Source: Opitutaceae bacterium TAV5
GTDB lineage: Bacteria > Verrucomicrobiota > Verrucomicrobiia > Opitutales > Opitutaceae
Assembly (NCBI GenBank): GCA_000242935.3
Contig: CP007053.1
Location: 7,115,001 to 7,179,000 of the forward strand
DNA length: 64,000 nt
Direction of reading: 5' to 3'
In this document: in pieces, positions 24,781-34,532 of the stretch
How positions within the stretch are numbered: position 1 is the stretch's first letter
Layout: every line of letters starts with the position of its first letter
Notes under the pieces: model-generated
Database searches by the model: none
Seen by the model: the letters and a program-made list of their open reading frames with translations, nothing else
What the model was told of the DNA's origin: nothing
Program-made: the position numbers and the translations under genes

Positions 24781-27111
24781 TCACTGGCCGCTGGTCAGAC
24801 AAGAAGGGAGGTTAACATCCAGTTTTCCTGCCGATTGCGAAATTTCGATCAACCCGGAAACCGTTTCGATCTGATAAAGAAAATCTTCCTTTATTCGAGG
24901 AGTGCAACGCACGTTTGCCCATCCTGGCACGGCTGGCTGTATCCCCAGAAAACCTTCAACGATGAGCGAATTGACCGAGGCCCCCCACGCATGGGCAGTA
25001 TTGAATTCCGATGGTGTTGCTCCCTCTGCCCACGTCGGACTGCCTGTCGCAGCCTGCCGCCCACACGTCTCGTCAAGACAGGCAATCGCATCGGATGCAT
25101 AGCCATTCGCGACGAGAGGCTGCAACAGCAACTGCCACCAACCCGGCCCCATGGACGCCCGCGAGGCGCCCGCGGTAGTCAACCATCGGGCAACATTTTT
25201 CAGCAGGACATCGCGTCGTTTTTCCTCAAGGAAAGCTGCCATTTGCAAATTCCCGTGAAGACTGTGGGTTAACGTTTGCCCGGCAGGAATATGACCAAAT
25301 GTGTTATGCGATCCGGGATTCACCGTCGGTTCCAGGTGGTCGCGCCAGAGTCCCGCCAACGGGTCGTAAAACCGTTCGATGGCGGCTTGCAGGAGTCGCT
25401 TGCGTCGGGCCGCCAGGGCCGCAACTTCGGTATCATCATTTTCGTTGGCGAGCCATTCGGCAGCCGCCAATGCGTGGAGTGACGCCGCATTGACGGGCAA
25501 CGAAAACGGACGCCTGTCCAGCGGCGCCCAATCCATCCAGTGCCAGGCAAAAGCGGGCGGTACAAAAATATCCTCGACGTAGTGGCGTTCGCATTGCGCA
25601 AGAAATCTCGCCAACGGTTGGCGGACCTCCGGCCAAAAATCCCTGTCGGCAGTCATCAGGTAATAATCCCGGCAACTGGACACCCACTGAAAAGCATGGT
25701 CGAACAACACCATGAAACTCGCCTGCGCCGGAACAACGGACGACGGGATGCCATTCCCGTCGATCCCCTCGCCAATCAACCAGAGGCAATGTCTCCACAG
25801 GCGGGCATCGCCGAATGTATAAAAAGATGCCTTGCCGCTCACGCAGGCATCGAATGTCCAGAGCACATTTTCGCGCGCGCATGTATCCACAATCACATCC
25901 GAGGAGCATGAACGGAGACTTTCCGCCGACATTTGCCAGTATTTCGTAAAATCGCTCCTCTCGCATTCGAACCGGACTTTTGCCGGCCACGGATACTCGC
26001 TCCCGTTGAATTGCGGAATGAACCGGCAACGCCCGGGCCCGGCCGCCCGAATGGTCACGAAGCGGCAACCGCGAGGTTGCAATGTCTGCCACACGTCCCC
26101 GCCGCGCACGGGGATCATGGAGTCGCAGAATCCCTCCTGCTCACCGTGGAACCCGGACATCACCGAGGGTTTTCCGTCAAAGGCCAGATCGTAAAAAAAT
26201 TCCAGACGCACGTTTCCCGACACATCAACCACCCTGATGCCCGCGCGGAGCGGACGGGTTTTCCCGAGATCAAAAACCCACAGATTGACCTCGCGATTTT
26301 CCAACGGCGAAATGCCGTCCCAGGTTTGTTCAACACGGGAGGCATTGCGCATTCGTTCGGGAAAACGGTGGCAAAGGTTGCCGCCTGGTTCCATTCCACG
26401 GTCATCCTGGCCGCTCCAGACATGGCGCGCGTGCAGATGCTCGACTGCCAGCAGAGGAACGGGACGTTCACGCAAAAAATCCCAGGGAGGCGTCCCTGCT
26501 CCGCCCAGCAAACGGGCGGGCCGCCATTTGTCGGAATCCAGCGTGTCATCCTTCGCGGTCAGCCAGTTTTCCGGTTCGCCAGCCAAGTCCCAATGCTCCT
26601 GATGGCCTGTCGGCAAGGAGGTGAGAAAACCGTGCGAATCAATCCAGTCCGCAACGCAGGTCCGCCACCCCTCCCCGCTGCCGAACGCGCGCGCATGGCC
26701 GTCCGTCCCGGTGATCTCTCCGGCGAGGAAAAAACCGGTGCGCGTCGGGCATGAATACCCGGTGACGCCCGTTGGCGGCAGGACGACGGCGGCAATCGTG
26801 TTGGCTCCGGGTTTGAGCCAGCGGGTGATGTCGAGCCGGTCAAGGAAGCGGTAGCGCGGAAACGCGCGCGCCGGTCCGGAAAGCACCCAGGCCCCGTTCA
26901 CCCACAGGTTGTAAACATGGGACGCAGTCGTATTCACAACTACGCTACGACATTCACCCTCCAGGGAGACCTCGTGGCGGAATGCCACGGGATGCCGCTG
27001 AACGGGCGCGGCGTCCAGTTGCCAGGGCGCGGGGCCGATCCATTGTCCGCGAGCCCATGTTGCCGGCCCGCCTGCGGTCGGCCCGGTTTCCGGGATCACA
27101 AGAGTCGGCAT
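24781..27111 (-). CDS. GH78-like alpha-L-rhamnosidase family protein
   Basis: 776 residues, no signal peptide. N-terminal: GQWIGPAPW, FRHEVSLEGECRSVVVNTTASHVYNLWVNGAWVLSGPA, the ancillary domain of GH78. The barrel region holds KYWQMSAESLRSCSSDVIVDTCARENVLWTFDACVSGKASFYTFGD, where DTCARENVLW corresponds to the family DCPxREr-W stretch and contains the candidate acid Glu, then WMDWAPLDRRPFSLPVNAASLHALAAAEWL. The C-terminal beta domain ends in IETVSGLIEISQSAGKLDV. It is probably a cytoplasmic rhamnosidase or a relative with another specificity. It is the last gene of the minus-strand cluster-2 run, 39 bases after the first GH-A gene. Confidence 0.82.
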   Translation of the reverse strand: MPTLVIPETGPTAGGPATWARGQWIGPAPWQLDAAPVQRHPVAFRHEVSLEGECRSVVVNTTASHVYNLWVNGAWVLSGPARAFPRYRFLDRLDITRWLKPGANTIAAVVLPPTGVTGYSCPTRTGFFLAGEITGTDGHARAFGSGEGWRTCVADWIDSHGFLTSLPTGHQEHWDLAGEPENWLTAKDDTLDSDKWRPARLLGGAGTPPWDFLRERPVPLLAVEHLHARHVWSGQDDRGMEPGGNLCHRFPERMRNASRVEQTWDGISPLENREVNLWVFDLGKTRPLRAGIRVVDVSGNVRLEFFYDLAFDGKPSVMSGFHGEQEGFCDSMIPVRGGDVWQTLQPRGCRFVTIRAAGPGRCRFIPQFNGSEYPWPAKVRFECERSDFTKYWQMSAESLRSCSSDVIVDTCARENVLWTFDACVSGKASFYTFGDARLWRHCLWLIGEGIDGNGIPSSVVPAQASFMVLFDHAFQWVSSCRDYYLMTADRDFWPEVRQPLARFLAQCERHYVEDIFVPPAFAWHWMDWAPLDRRPFSLPVNAASLHALAAAEWLANENDDTEVAALAARRKRLLQAAIERFYDPLAGLWRDHLEPTVNPGSHNTFGHIPAGQTLTHSLHGNLQMAAFLEEKRRDVLLKNVARWLTTAGASRASMGPGWWQLLLQPLVANGYASDAIACLDETCGRQAATGSPTWAEGATPSEFNTAHAWGASVNSLIVEGFLGIQPAVPGWANVRCTPRIKEDFLYQIETVSGLIEISQSAGKLDVNLPSCLTSGQ

Positions 27112-27150
27112 GGGATGCGGAGATTCTTCGTGGAGGCTGGACTCGTGTTT

Positions 27151-30100
27151 CTAGAATCGTGTGAGCCGTTCATATTCGGCGCGGGCAAGGATGTAAACGG
27201 GACTGTCATCAATAGTGACGTTCGCGATCGCGCCGGCGCCGTCCCTGGCGGGAGTGATGTCATTGGCAGCCAAAGCGCGCGCGCGGCCAATCACGTCAAC
27301 AATCACGTGCGGCATGATGGCGAGGGCGTTTGCGCTTGCACCGGATTTTGCCAACGGAAGCGAGACCTTGCGCGGACGGTTGTCGGTTGTCCAGGCCATG
27401 ACGGTGGGTCCGAAACGGGCGGCCTGCACAACCGGTGCGTCGCCCGGAAAACCGCGCAGCCGCTCGTAATCACACTTCAGCCAGCCCGGTTTTTGCCACG
27501 CGGCCTTGCCGTCGCTGTCCGCCTGACCTCCGCCGGTTGCCGAGGGAACCCGAAGGGAAGGAAATCCGTCAATGAGAGCGCTGGCAGTATAGAAGGCGGC
27601 ATCGGCGGGCATATGCGCATAACCCATGTCGCCTATTATATAGCCGTGCATTCTCGTTCCCGGTCCTTCGCGCGGATAATCCCACGGGACGAGAAAACTG
27701 ACGATCTGGAAGTCATCGCGGCTGAGCGAGCAGGCGACCATTTTGGCAAGCATCCCTGCCTGCCAGCGGCGGCCATCGTGGCCATGACTCGCTCGCGCTC
27801 CTGTTTCCCCTATCCACCAGGGCTTCGTGTTTTTCATGCCCAATTTTTTATAGGCACGCAGCACACCAAACTCCGTCTCCAGGTCATTGTTTGACATGCT
27901 GCCGCCGAGCGCCGGCGGATCCTTCGGGTAAGTATGAACGTCCCAAACATCGTGATACTTGTCCAAACCGAGTTTCAGACATTCCTCAAACCACGAGTCA
28001 AAATGCGAACCGAAACTTGCGCCTGTCATTATCATATCGGGAGCCAGGCGCTTGACGATTTCATATTCGCGCTTTGCCTTGGCGACCCAGGCCTCGGGAG
28101 AACCACGCACCTTGTAGCGGATATTTATCTCGTTGGTCCCCTTGAAGCCGCTCACAAAGGGTTTTGTCCGCTGCACAAAGTCCTCGATGATCTTCGGATC
28201 GGTATGCAAATCCAGATCGGCCATGACGTCGATATTGCGGGCGGCGGCTTCCTTGAAGAAATCATCATGCGGGAAGATGCTTCCGCCAAGATTGCGAAAG
28301 ACGCCAACCCGTTCCATATAGGGGAAATAAAGCGTCTTGTAGTGGCCGGTCTGCGCCATGTAATAATAATTCACCGACATTTTTTTGAACGGCTGGCGTT
28401 CGTGCTGCGCGATGGTGCCACCGACAACACTGAAACCGTCCGGAGCGCAGGCCCGGATAATATTTCCGCGGGCATCAAGCAGATTGAGTTGTAGTGCGTA
28501 ATAACCACGCGGGAGGGAGGGGGGGGACGGCAGGTCAAACGAAAATACGCCGGGGAAGACAGCGGACCGTGTGCGGCGATAAATTTCAGCGCCGTCGTAA
28601 TCGGTCATCCGCAGTTCAAGTTGCCCGCGCCAGGGGCGAAACGGCGCGACCGTTCCGGCGAGCAGGTCCTCGGATTGCAAATCCACCTCTATACTGAGTG
28701 CAGGCTGGTTTTGCGGGACAAGGTTGAGATTGTGAGCATCGGAAGTTTTTACGCGTGGTACAAAACGTCCCGCTGCCGCAAGAACATCCTCCGCTGCCGC
28801 CGGATTCCGGCAGGAAACACGCAATCCGGCCATCGTCCGCGCAACCTCGGCGGCGGAGGCGGACGCGGAGGAGCGGGCCGGGACAAAGCGCGACGAAAAA
28901 GCAAGTGTCTCGTCCTTGGCCTGACTGCTGAATATTTTGACAAGCACCCGGTTCCAGCCCCGTTCAAGTTCGAGCGGCGTTTCCCATGCGCTGCCGGCGG
29001 ACGTTTTTTTCACCGTGACGCTGCCACCCTGGTCGCTCGTGGCCGCCACATTGCCAGTGGTTGAGGCATCGGAGGAAAGGGTTTTTATGGCGTTCGCGGC
29101 GGCGGGCGAACTGTCGGCCTTCCACGCAAGGGTCTTGCCATTGAGCCAGCCTGCCGTCCCGTCCCCCGTGTGCGCCAGGCAAAGCGCGACGCGGCGCGCA
29201 TCTGGCGACCATATATAAAGATGCGCATACGCGGCGCCACCTGCCCAAGGGAGGTAGGGCGGGGCAATTTTTTCGACAATCACGCGCCCGCCTTTGCTCG
29301 CGTCCGCCTTGTGAACTGCCCAGCGCTTCCGTCTGAAAGGATCGAACCAGGTGACAATCTCCGGGTCGCCGGGCGATGGTCGCGCAACCGGCTCGTAATC
29401 AAGCCCCCACATACCCAGCCCCGCGGGCCCGGCCCAGGTGCCAAGCACCAGCCATTGCTCCGGAACACCCGACTCGGGCATCCGCGCAGCATCGGCAATG
29501 GCCGGCGTCGCGCTTGTTCCTGCGGGCGCTGCCTCCGCCGCCGCCACCGGCGTCCCGTTCCCGAGCGCGGCGTGGATTTCCTCGCGCAGGACACGGGTAT
29601 TTTCGGCGGTAAACGGCCCTTCCCATGTCTTTATTATCTGCTGCGCGGGCGTGGTGAGTACCACGGCAGGCAACACTTTTAGTGAGAGACGTTGCGCAAG
29701 GGCGGCGGCAGTTTCGTTTTCGCGCTGGTCCATGTCCCTGCGACCAATCTCGGTCCAGCGCCATTTCGCGGCGTCGGACAGCGTGTCGGCATCCGCAAAC
29801 TCACCGGGAATGACGGAGACTGCGACTTGCTCGCGTAGAGCAGGTTGCGCATTGAGTGTGGCGTCAATCGCCGACAGCGCCGGGTCGGACATTGCGGCGG
29901 TTTTGCCTTCAATGACAACCAACCGCGCCGTCACTTTTTTTGCATCAGGCTGGATGGTCAATTTCTGGCGCAAGCGCCAGCCAGCGGAGGTGATTCCGGC
30001 AGGCCAGTCAGCGATTTTCAACAACCAGAAACCGGCAATATTTTTCTGGTGCGCGGCAAATCCGCTTGTCTCAATCTCTATAAATTTGTCTTCGTCCGTT

Positions 30101-30612
30101 ATAAACAAAGTCTTTTCCGCCTTGCTCCATTGCAATTCCCAATTGGGAACATTGTGGACGGATTTCAGGCGTTCCTCGCCCGCTTTATTGTCCTGCCCGC
30201 CAACGTATATGCTTACGTTTTGCGACGCTTGGCCGCTTTGTGCATAGCGCGCCCACACTTCATAACGTCCTGCGGGCAAAACAGGCGCTCCGGCGGCAAC
30301 AGGCAGCTCCCAGCGAAATTTTGCCTTTGTATTATGCCATCCTTTTTTGAGAAAGGAGCGCACACGGACGCCATCCTGCCATGCGACAGGAGTTGTGTCG
30401 GCATCGTGCGTCACAAGTTCGCCGGAAAGCACCGGTGTCTTCCCGCCGTCGGGCGCATTTTTCGGATCTCCGGAGGCGTCAAGAAATACCGAGACGTCTC
30501 CAGCCTCGGTTGCTACAGGGAAAACCGGCTTCGTCACCGCCGGTTCCGCGACACCGACGCCGCAATATAATACAAATAACACTACGTTCAGAAGCAGGGA
30601 TGTTTTTGTCAT
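27151..30612 (-). CDS. Large secreted multi-domain protein with a clan GH-A-like catalytic domain
   Basis: 1153 residues from the ATG at 30612, with signal peptide (TSLLLNVVLFVLYCGVGVA). An N-terminal beta domain of about 200 residues (GRYEVWARYAQSG, VSIYVGGQDNK) looks like a carbohydrate-binding module; middle domains contain LNGKTLAWK and GWNRVLVKIFSS. The last ~400 residues look like a (beta/alpha)8 barrel: VNYYYM, GVFRNLGGSIFPHDDFFKEA, acid/base candidate Glu near 827 in FKGTNEINIRY, DVWDVHTYPKDPP, and nucleophile candidate Glu near 935 in WWIGETGARASHGHD. The NE...GE pair fits retaining clan GH-A. No specific GH family is recognised. It is a paralogue of 31831-34497, with extra N-terminal domains. 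Confidence 0.75.
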   Translation of the reverse strand: MTKTSLLLNVVLFVLYCGVGVAEPAVTKPVFPVATEAGDVSVFLDASGDPKNAPDGGKTPVLSGELVTHDADTTPVAWQDGVRVRSFLKKGWHNTKAKFRWELPVAAGAPVLPAGRYEVWARYAQSGQASQNVSIYVGGQDNKAGEERLKSVHNVPNWELQWSKAEKTLFITDEDKFIEIETSGFAAHQKNIAGFWLLKIADWPAGITSAGWRLRQKLTIQPDAKKVTARLVVIEGKTAAMSDPALSAIDATLNAQPALREQVAVSVIPGEFADADTLSDAAKWRWTEIGRRDMDQRENETAAALAQRLSLKVLPAVVLTTPAQQIIKTWEGPFTAENTRVLREEIHAALGNGTPVAAAEAAPAGTSATPAIADAARMPESGVPEQWLVLGTWAGPAGLGMWGLDYEPVARPSPGDPEIVTWFDPFRRKRWAVHKADASKGGRVIVEKIAPPYLPWAGGAAYAHLYIWSPDARRVALCLAHTGDGTAGWLNGKTLAWKADSSPAAANAIKTLSSDASTTGNVAATSDQGGSVTVKKTSAGSAWETPLELERGWNRVLVKIFSSQAKDETLAFSSRFVPARSSASASAAEVARTMAGLRVSCRNPAAAEDVLAAAGRFVPRVKTSDAHNLNLVPQNQPALSIEVDLQSEDLLAGTVAPFRPWRGQLELRMTDYDGAEIYRRTRSAVFPGVFSFDLPSPPSLPRGYYALQLNLLDARGNIIRACAPDGFSVVGGTIAQHERQPFKKMSVNYYYMAQTGHYKTLYFPYMERVGVFRNLGGSIFPHDDFFKEAAARNIDVMADLDLHTDPKIIEDFVQRTKPFVSGFKGTNEINIRYKVRGSPEAWVAKAKREYEIVKRLAPDMIMTGASFGSHFDSWFEECLKLGLDKYHDVWDVHTYPKDPPALGGSMSNNDLETEFGVLRAYKKLGMKNTKPWWIGETGARASHGHDGRRWQAGMLAKMVACSLSRDDFQIVSFLVPWDYPREGPGTRMHGYIIGDMGYAHMPADAAFYTASALIDGFPSLRVPSATGGGQADSDGKAAWQKPGWLKCDYERLRGFPGDAPVVQAARFGPTVMAWTTDNRPRKVSLPLAKSGASANALAIMPHVIVDVIGRARALAANDITPARDGAGAIANVTIDDSPVYILARAEYERLTRF

Positions 30613-30664
30613 GAGATAAACCTTGAAAATATACATATGGGGTGGTGGCGGGGGGGGACTGGCG

Positions 30665-31789
30665 TCAGTTTTCGATTTTGTCGACGATGTGTTTCAGGAA
30701 GCTGCCGGAGTCGCCGGGTTTGCCTGCCGCGATTTCGGCCTCGGTGATGCTTGCCAGCAGAATTTCGCGGGCCTTGAAACGCTCGCGGTCGTAGATGACA
30801 TGGATGCGTCCGTCCGGCGTGATGCCGGCATCGGGATAGGAAACCTCGGCGCGTTCGTCCAGGAGCAGGCGGCCATGCCAGGTCCGCCCGTCGTCATCGG
30901 AGAGCGACGCCGTGAGGTGCGACCTCCCCGTGAAATTGTAGTGGTGAAGCAACAACAACCTGCCACTGGCAAGGCGGCGGATGTGGAAACGCGTGCAAGG
31001 GCTGGCGATATCGGTTGGCCAGCCCGGGCGCCACGTCGCGCCGCCATCAACGGATACGCTCTGGCCTATGCCGTAAAGCGTCCGCACCAGCATCCAGAGC
31101 GAGCCGTCGCGCCGCTCCACCAGCATGTGTTCGTCGATACAGCGACAGGGGACATCCGCCCCGCCGCGCAGGGAAAACGTTTCGCCGCCATCGGTGGAAA
31201 CGGTGATGTTGGGATAACGTTCGTGCGCCAGTTCCGGAAGGAGCGGCCCGTGTTCGGTCCAGATAGAGGTGGGCAAAAGCCACTCCCCGTTGGAGCGCAC
31301 AGTGGGTTTGTTCATCATGACGCCGTTGGCAATGCGCCGCGGAGAGGTCCATGCGGGTTGCCCGGCGTCCGGCGTGTCCGTCCGGATGAACCATACTCCG
31401 GAGCGTCCGTTATGAACGACGCCCCCGTGCGGCGCTCCCTCACCGACGCGGACAAAGGTCTGCGCCCAGAAAATCCACAACCTTCCGGACGGGTCCAGCC
31501 AGAGCACGGGGTCGAAGGCCCTGACGTATCTGGCAGGCGGGTCAATCACCAGATACGGTTCGGACCACGTCCTGCCGCCATCCCGGCTGCGGACAACGAC
31601 CACATGGTTCGCCTCACATTCCGTGTGCCCGCCCGTATACCATGCGGCATACAGGACGCCGGTTGCGGTCGCCTCGATACCCGGAATGCCCTGCCACTTG
31701 CGCGTGGCCGTGGCATACGCCGCGCCCGGATTCACAAGAATCGGCACGGGGCGCAGGGAGTCTTCATGGAGGTTGGCGTCGTGTTTCAT
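30665..31789 (-). CDS. BNR/Asp-box sialidase-like protein
   Basis: 374 residues without a signal peptide. Asp boxes: VRSRDGGRTWSEP, VSTDGGETFSLR, VSVDGGATWRPG and LSDDDGRTWHG, hence a six-bladed propeller of the sialidase superfamily. GVMMNKPTVRSNGEWLLPTS corresponds to the KP..L.DG.WL.P motif also seen in the cluster-1 BNR protein at 12790-13803, so each cluster carries one. It lies between two GH-A-like genes with gaps of about 40-50 bases. The natural substrate is not clear. Confidence 0.8.
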   Translation of the reverse strand: MKHDANLHEDSLRPVPILVNPGAAYATATRKWQGIPGIEATATGVLYAAWYTGGHTECEANHVVVVRSRDGGRTWSEPYLVIDPPARYVRAFDPVLWLDPSGRLWIFWAQTFVRVGEGAPHGGVVHNGRSGVWFIRTDTPDAGQPAWTSPRRIANGVMMNKPTVRSNGEWLLPTSIWTEHGPLLPELAHERYPNITVSTDGGETFSLRGGADVPCRCIDEHMLVERRDGSLWMLVRTLYGIGQSVSVDGGATWRPGWPTDIASPCTRFHIRRLASGRLLLLHHYNFTGRSHLTASLSDDDGRTWHGRLLLDERAEVSYPDAGITPDGRIHVIYDRERFKAREILLASITEAEIAAGKPGDSGSFLKHIVDKIEN

Positions 31790-31830
31790 GGGTTGAAAAA
31801 ATCAATGGTGCGCATTGGGGGGGGAGGGAT

Positions 31831-34497
31831 TCAGGGGACGGAGGCGGTCAACCGGTCATAATCCGCCCTGGAGAGCACATAGACCGGGCTGTCGCCGACC
31901 GGGATGCGCACGGAGCCGTCAGGGCCCGGAGAGGCCAGCGTTTGCACGCGCCCGACGACATCGACTCGCACGAAAGGCGGCGGCGTCTCCGGTCGCAACG
32001 TGACCTCGCGGGAAGCTCCGTCGCTCGTCCACGCCAGGATCGTCGGCCCGAACCGCGCGGCCTGCACATTTGGGCCGAAGTCGAGTTGTTTGTAAGCGGC
32101 GTCGCCGAAGCCGTCGATCAACGCGCTGGCCGTGTAATACGCCGCCTCGGCGGGCATGTGGCCGGCCTCGATGTCCATGATGTAGTAGCTGCTCTCCCCG
32201 CGACTGTAACGCCACGGCACGAGAAAACCGATCTTCTGAAAATCCGGGCGGCTGAGCGCGCAGGCGGCCATTTTGACGCTTGTGGCGGCCTGCCAGCGGC
32301 GACCGTCGTTGCCATGCCCGGAGCGGGCGGCGGTCTCGCCGATCCAGAAGGGTTTCGTGTTCTTCCAGCCGAGTTTTTCGTAAACCTTGAGCACGCCCAG
32401 TTCGGTTTCGTCGGGGCTGTTCGACATCGTGCCTCCCAGCAGCGGCGGGTTTTGCGGATAACAATGCACATCCCACACGTCGTGATAATTGGCGAGACCG
32501 AGCTTGAGGCATTCCTCGAACCACGGATCTGCCGCGGGACGCACGAGACTGGCGCCGAGCATGAGCGCGGCGGGGTTCGCTTTTTTGATAATTTCGTAGT
32601 CCTGCCTCGCCTTGGCGACCCACGAGGCGGGCGTGCCGCGCACGGCGGGTTGAATGTCCACCTCGTTGAACGCCTTGAACGTATTCGTCCACGCGGCGCT
32701 TTCCTCGACATAGGCGCGCACGTAGCCGGGGTCGCGGTGCGCGTAGGTATCAATGATCACACCCAGTCCGCGCTCATGGGCCTCGCGGTAAAAATCGGGA
32801 GCGCGCGTGTTGTGACCCCCGATATTTTGCAGGATGCCGATGCGCTCCATGTAGGGGAAATACAGGCTCCGCCAGGCGTCGCCGTTGCCCATGTAATAGT
32901 AATTGACCGCCATTTTCTTGACGGCCTTGCGTGAACGTTGCGCCGCCGTGCCCCCGATGACGCTGAATCCATCCGGCGGATACACGTGAACGAGGTTGCC
33001 GGCGCTGTCGAAGAGGCGCAGGTGCGTCGCGTAGTAACCGCGGGCCGGCGCGGGGCCGAGATCGAACGACGCGCGTCCGGGCAACACAAAGGGCAACGAC
33101 CGGCGGAGAACCTCGCCGCCATCGTAATCGGTTACAGTGAGTTCAAGCCGTCCGGCCGGCTGGGGCAGAAACGGCGCGACCGTGCCGCCGAGAAGATCGG
33201 CGGCGCCGATGTCCACATCGAGCGCGAGCGGGCTTCCCGGATAAACGAGGTTGAAGGGTGCGTTCGTGAAAACACGCGGGATGAAACGGGCGGCCACCTG
33301 ACGGGAAATGTCCGTCCGCGAGGGATCGGCCGTGCTGGTGCGGAGCCGGGTGAGCACGGCGGCATCCGCGGCGGAGAAGCGGGCGGTGAACGCAAACGTC
33401 TCCTCTTTGCGGTGGCGCATGACGAGTTTTACCAGGAGCCGGTTCCAGCCGGCGTCGAGCCGGAGGCGCGCGTCATGCGCCGAGCCTCCCTCGGTCCGGC
33501 GAATGGTCACGACGTTGCCTTGGTCGCTGACGCCGCGTTCCTCCACGGTGATTTCCCGGCGGGCCGGGTCGCGCCGCCAGTCGAGCGGCCGGCCATTGAG
33601 CCAGCCGTGCACTTCCGGGCCTGTTTGCGTGAAGTTCAGGGTGATCTCCGCCGGCGCGGGCGAGGCAATATACAGGTGCGCGTAGGCGCTTCCCTTGGGC
33701 CAGGTGAAATCGCGGGCGAGTTTTTCGATGACAATGCCCCCGTCGGCCGAGGCGGCGCGTTCCTCCCAGCGAGCGTGCCACGACGAATCCCAATAAGTGA
33801 CGACTTGCGGCTCTCCGGGATGAGGGCGGACTTCGCGTTCGTAATCCACTCCCCAAAGGGAGAGGCCGGCGGGCGCGGCCCAGGTTCCCAGTGTCAGCCA
33901 GCGCGCCGGCGCATGGCGGGCGGAAAGCGCCTCTCCGGAAGACGGGGCGATGGCGCGTGCCGGAAGCGGCAGGGGCGGCGGGAAAACCCGCACGCCGTGC
34001 GGTGACGAGGATTTCATCGTGGCCAGGATTTGGCCGGAAACAGTGGCATCGAGCGGAGCGGTCCAGATGCCGCGCACTTCGCCTGCCGGTGTGGTCAAAA
34101 TGGCGGCGGGGAGTTTGTCGGGCGACAATCCGAGATCACGGGCGACATCTGCCGCCGTCACCTCGACCGCCGGCGCGGGCGGGCGACGGAGAGTGCTGGC
34201 CAGACGCCGGTCGGTTGGAGAAATCGCGGAGACCGTGTGCGGGACGGTGTCCAGAGCGATGCGTTGCCCCGGCTCCGGATTGGAGGCGAGCAGCGCATGG
34301 AGTTTTTCGGTGTCCGATGGCGAGGCGCTTTCGAGGATGACAAGGCGGCCTTGAGGCGTCTCCGGACGCCAGGACGCCGTCGCCGTCGCCGTCGATGTTG
34401 CGACTGTTGCGGTCGTCGCGCCGGGCGCGGGGCTGGCCAGGGTTGCAAGGAACAATCCGGCGACAAACGGCAGAGACAGGGAGCGAATGCACCTCAT
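31831..34497 (-). CDS. Secreted protein with a clan GH-A-like catalytic domain, paralogue of the 1153-residue protein
   Basis: 888 residues with a signal peptide (IRSLSLPFVAGLFLATLASPAPGA). It lacks the first beta domain of its paralogue but shares the middle domains (WLTLGTWAAPAGLSLWGVDYE; LNGRPLDWRRD; GWNRLLVKLV) and the barrel: VNYYYMGNGDAWRSLYFPYM, acid/base candidate near 611 in FKAFNEVDIQPAVRG, DVWDVHCYPQNPP, nucleophile candidate near 720 in FWIGETAARSGHGND, and PWRYSRGESSYYIMD. The two proteins keep both catalytic Glu positions and clearly arose by duplication, with strong divergence since. Likely a periplasmic or surface endo-acting enzyme; substrate unknown. Confidence 0.75.
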   Translation of the reverse strand: MRCIRSLSLPFVAGLFLATLASPAPGATTATVATSTATATASWRPETPQGRLVILESASPSDTEKLHALLASNPEPGQRIALDTVPHTVSAISPTDRRLASTLRRPPAPAVEVTAADVARDLGLSPDKLPAAILTTPAGEVRGIWTAPLDATVSGQILATMKSSSPHGVRVFPPPLPLPARAIAPSSGEALSARHAPARWLTLGTWAAPAGLSLWGVDYEREVRPHPGEPQVVTYWDSSWHARWEERAASADGGIVIEKLARDFTWPKGSAYAHLYIASPAPAEITLNFTQTGPEVHGWLNGRPLDWRRDPARREITVEERGVSDQGNVVTIRRTEGGSAHDARLRLDAGWNRLLVKLVMRHRKEETFAFTARFSAADAAVLTRLRTSTADPSRTDISRQVAARFIPRVFTNAPFNLVYPGSPLALDVDIGAADLLGGTVAPFLPQPAGRLELTVTDYDGGEVLRRSLPFVLPGRASFDLGPAPARGYYATHLRLFDSAGNLVHVYPPDGFSVIGGTAAQRSRKAVKKMAVNYYYMGNGDAWRSLYFPYMERIGILQNIGGHNTRAPDFYREAHERGLGVIIDTYAHRDPGYVRAYVEESAAWTNTFKAFNEVDIQPAVRGTPASWVAKARQDYEIIKKANPAALMLGASLVRPAADPWFEECLKLGLANYHDVWDVHCYPQNPPLLGGTMSNSPDETELGVLKVYEKLGWKNTKPFWIGETAARSGHGNDGRRWQAATSVKMAACALSRPDFQKIGFLVPWRYSRGESSYYIMDIEAGHMPAEAAYYTASALIDGFGDAAYKQLDFGPNVQAARFGPTILAWTSDGASREVTLRPETPPPFVRVDVVGRVQTLASPGPDGSVRIPVGDSPVYVLSRADYDRLTASVP

Positions 34498-34532
34498 GCG
34501 GGTGAGTGGACGGGGGTGGAGGGGGGATACGG

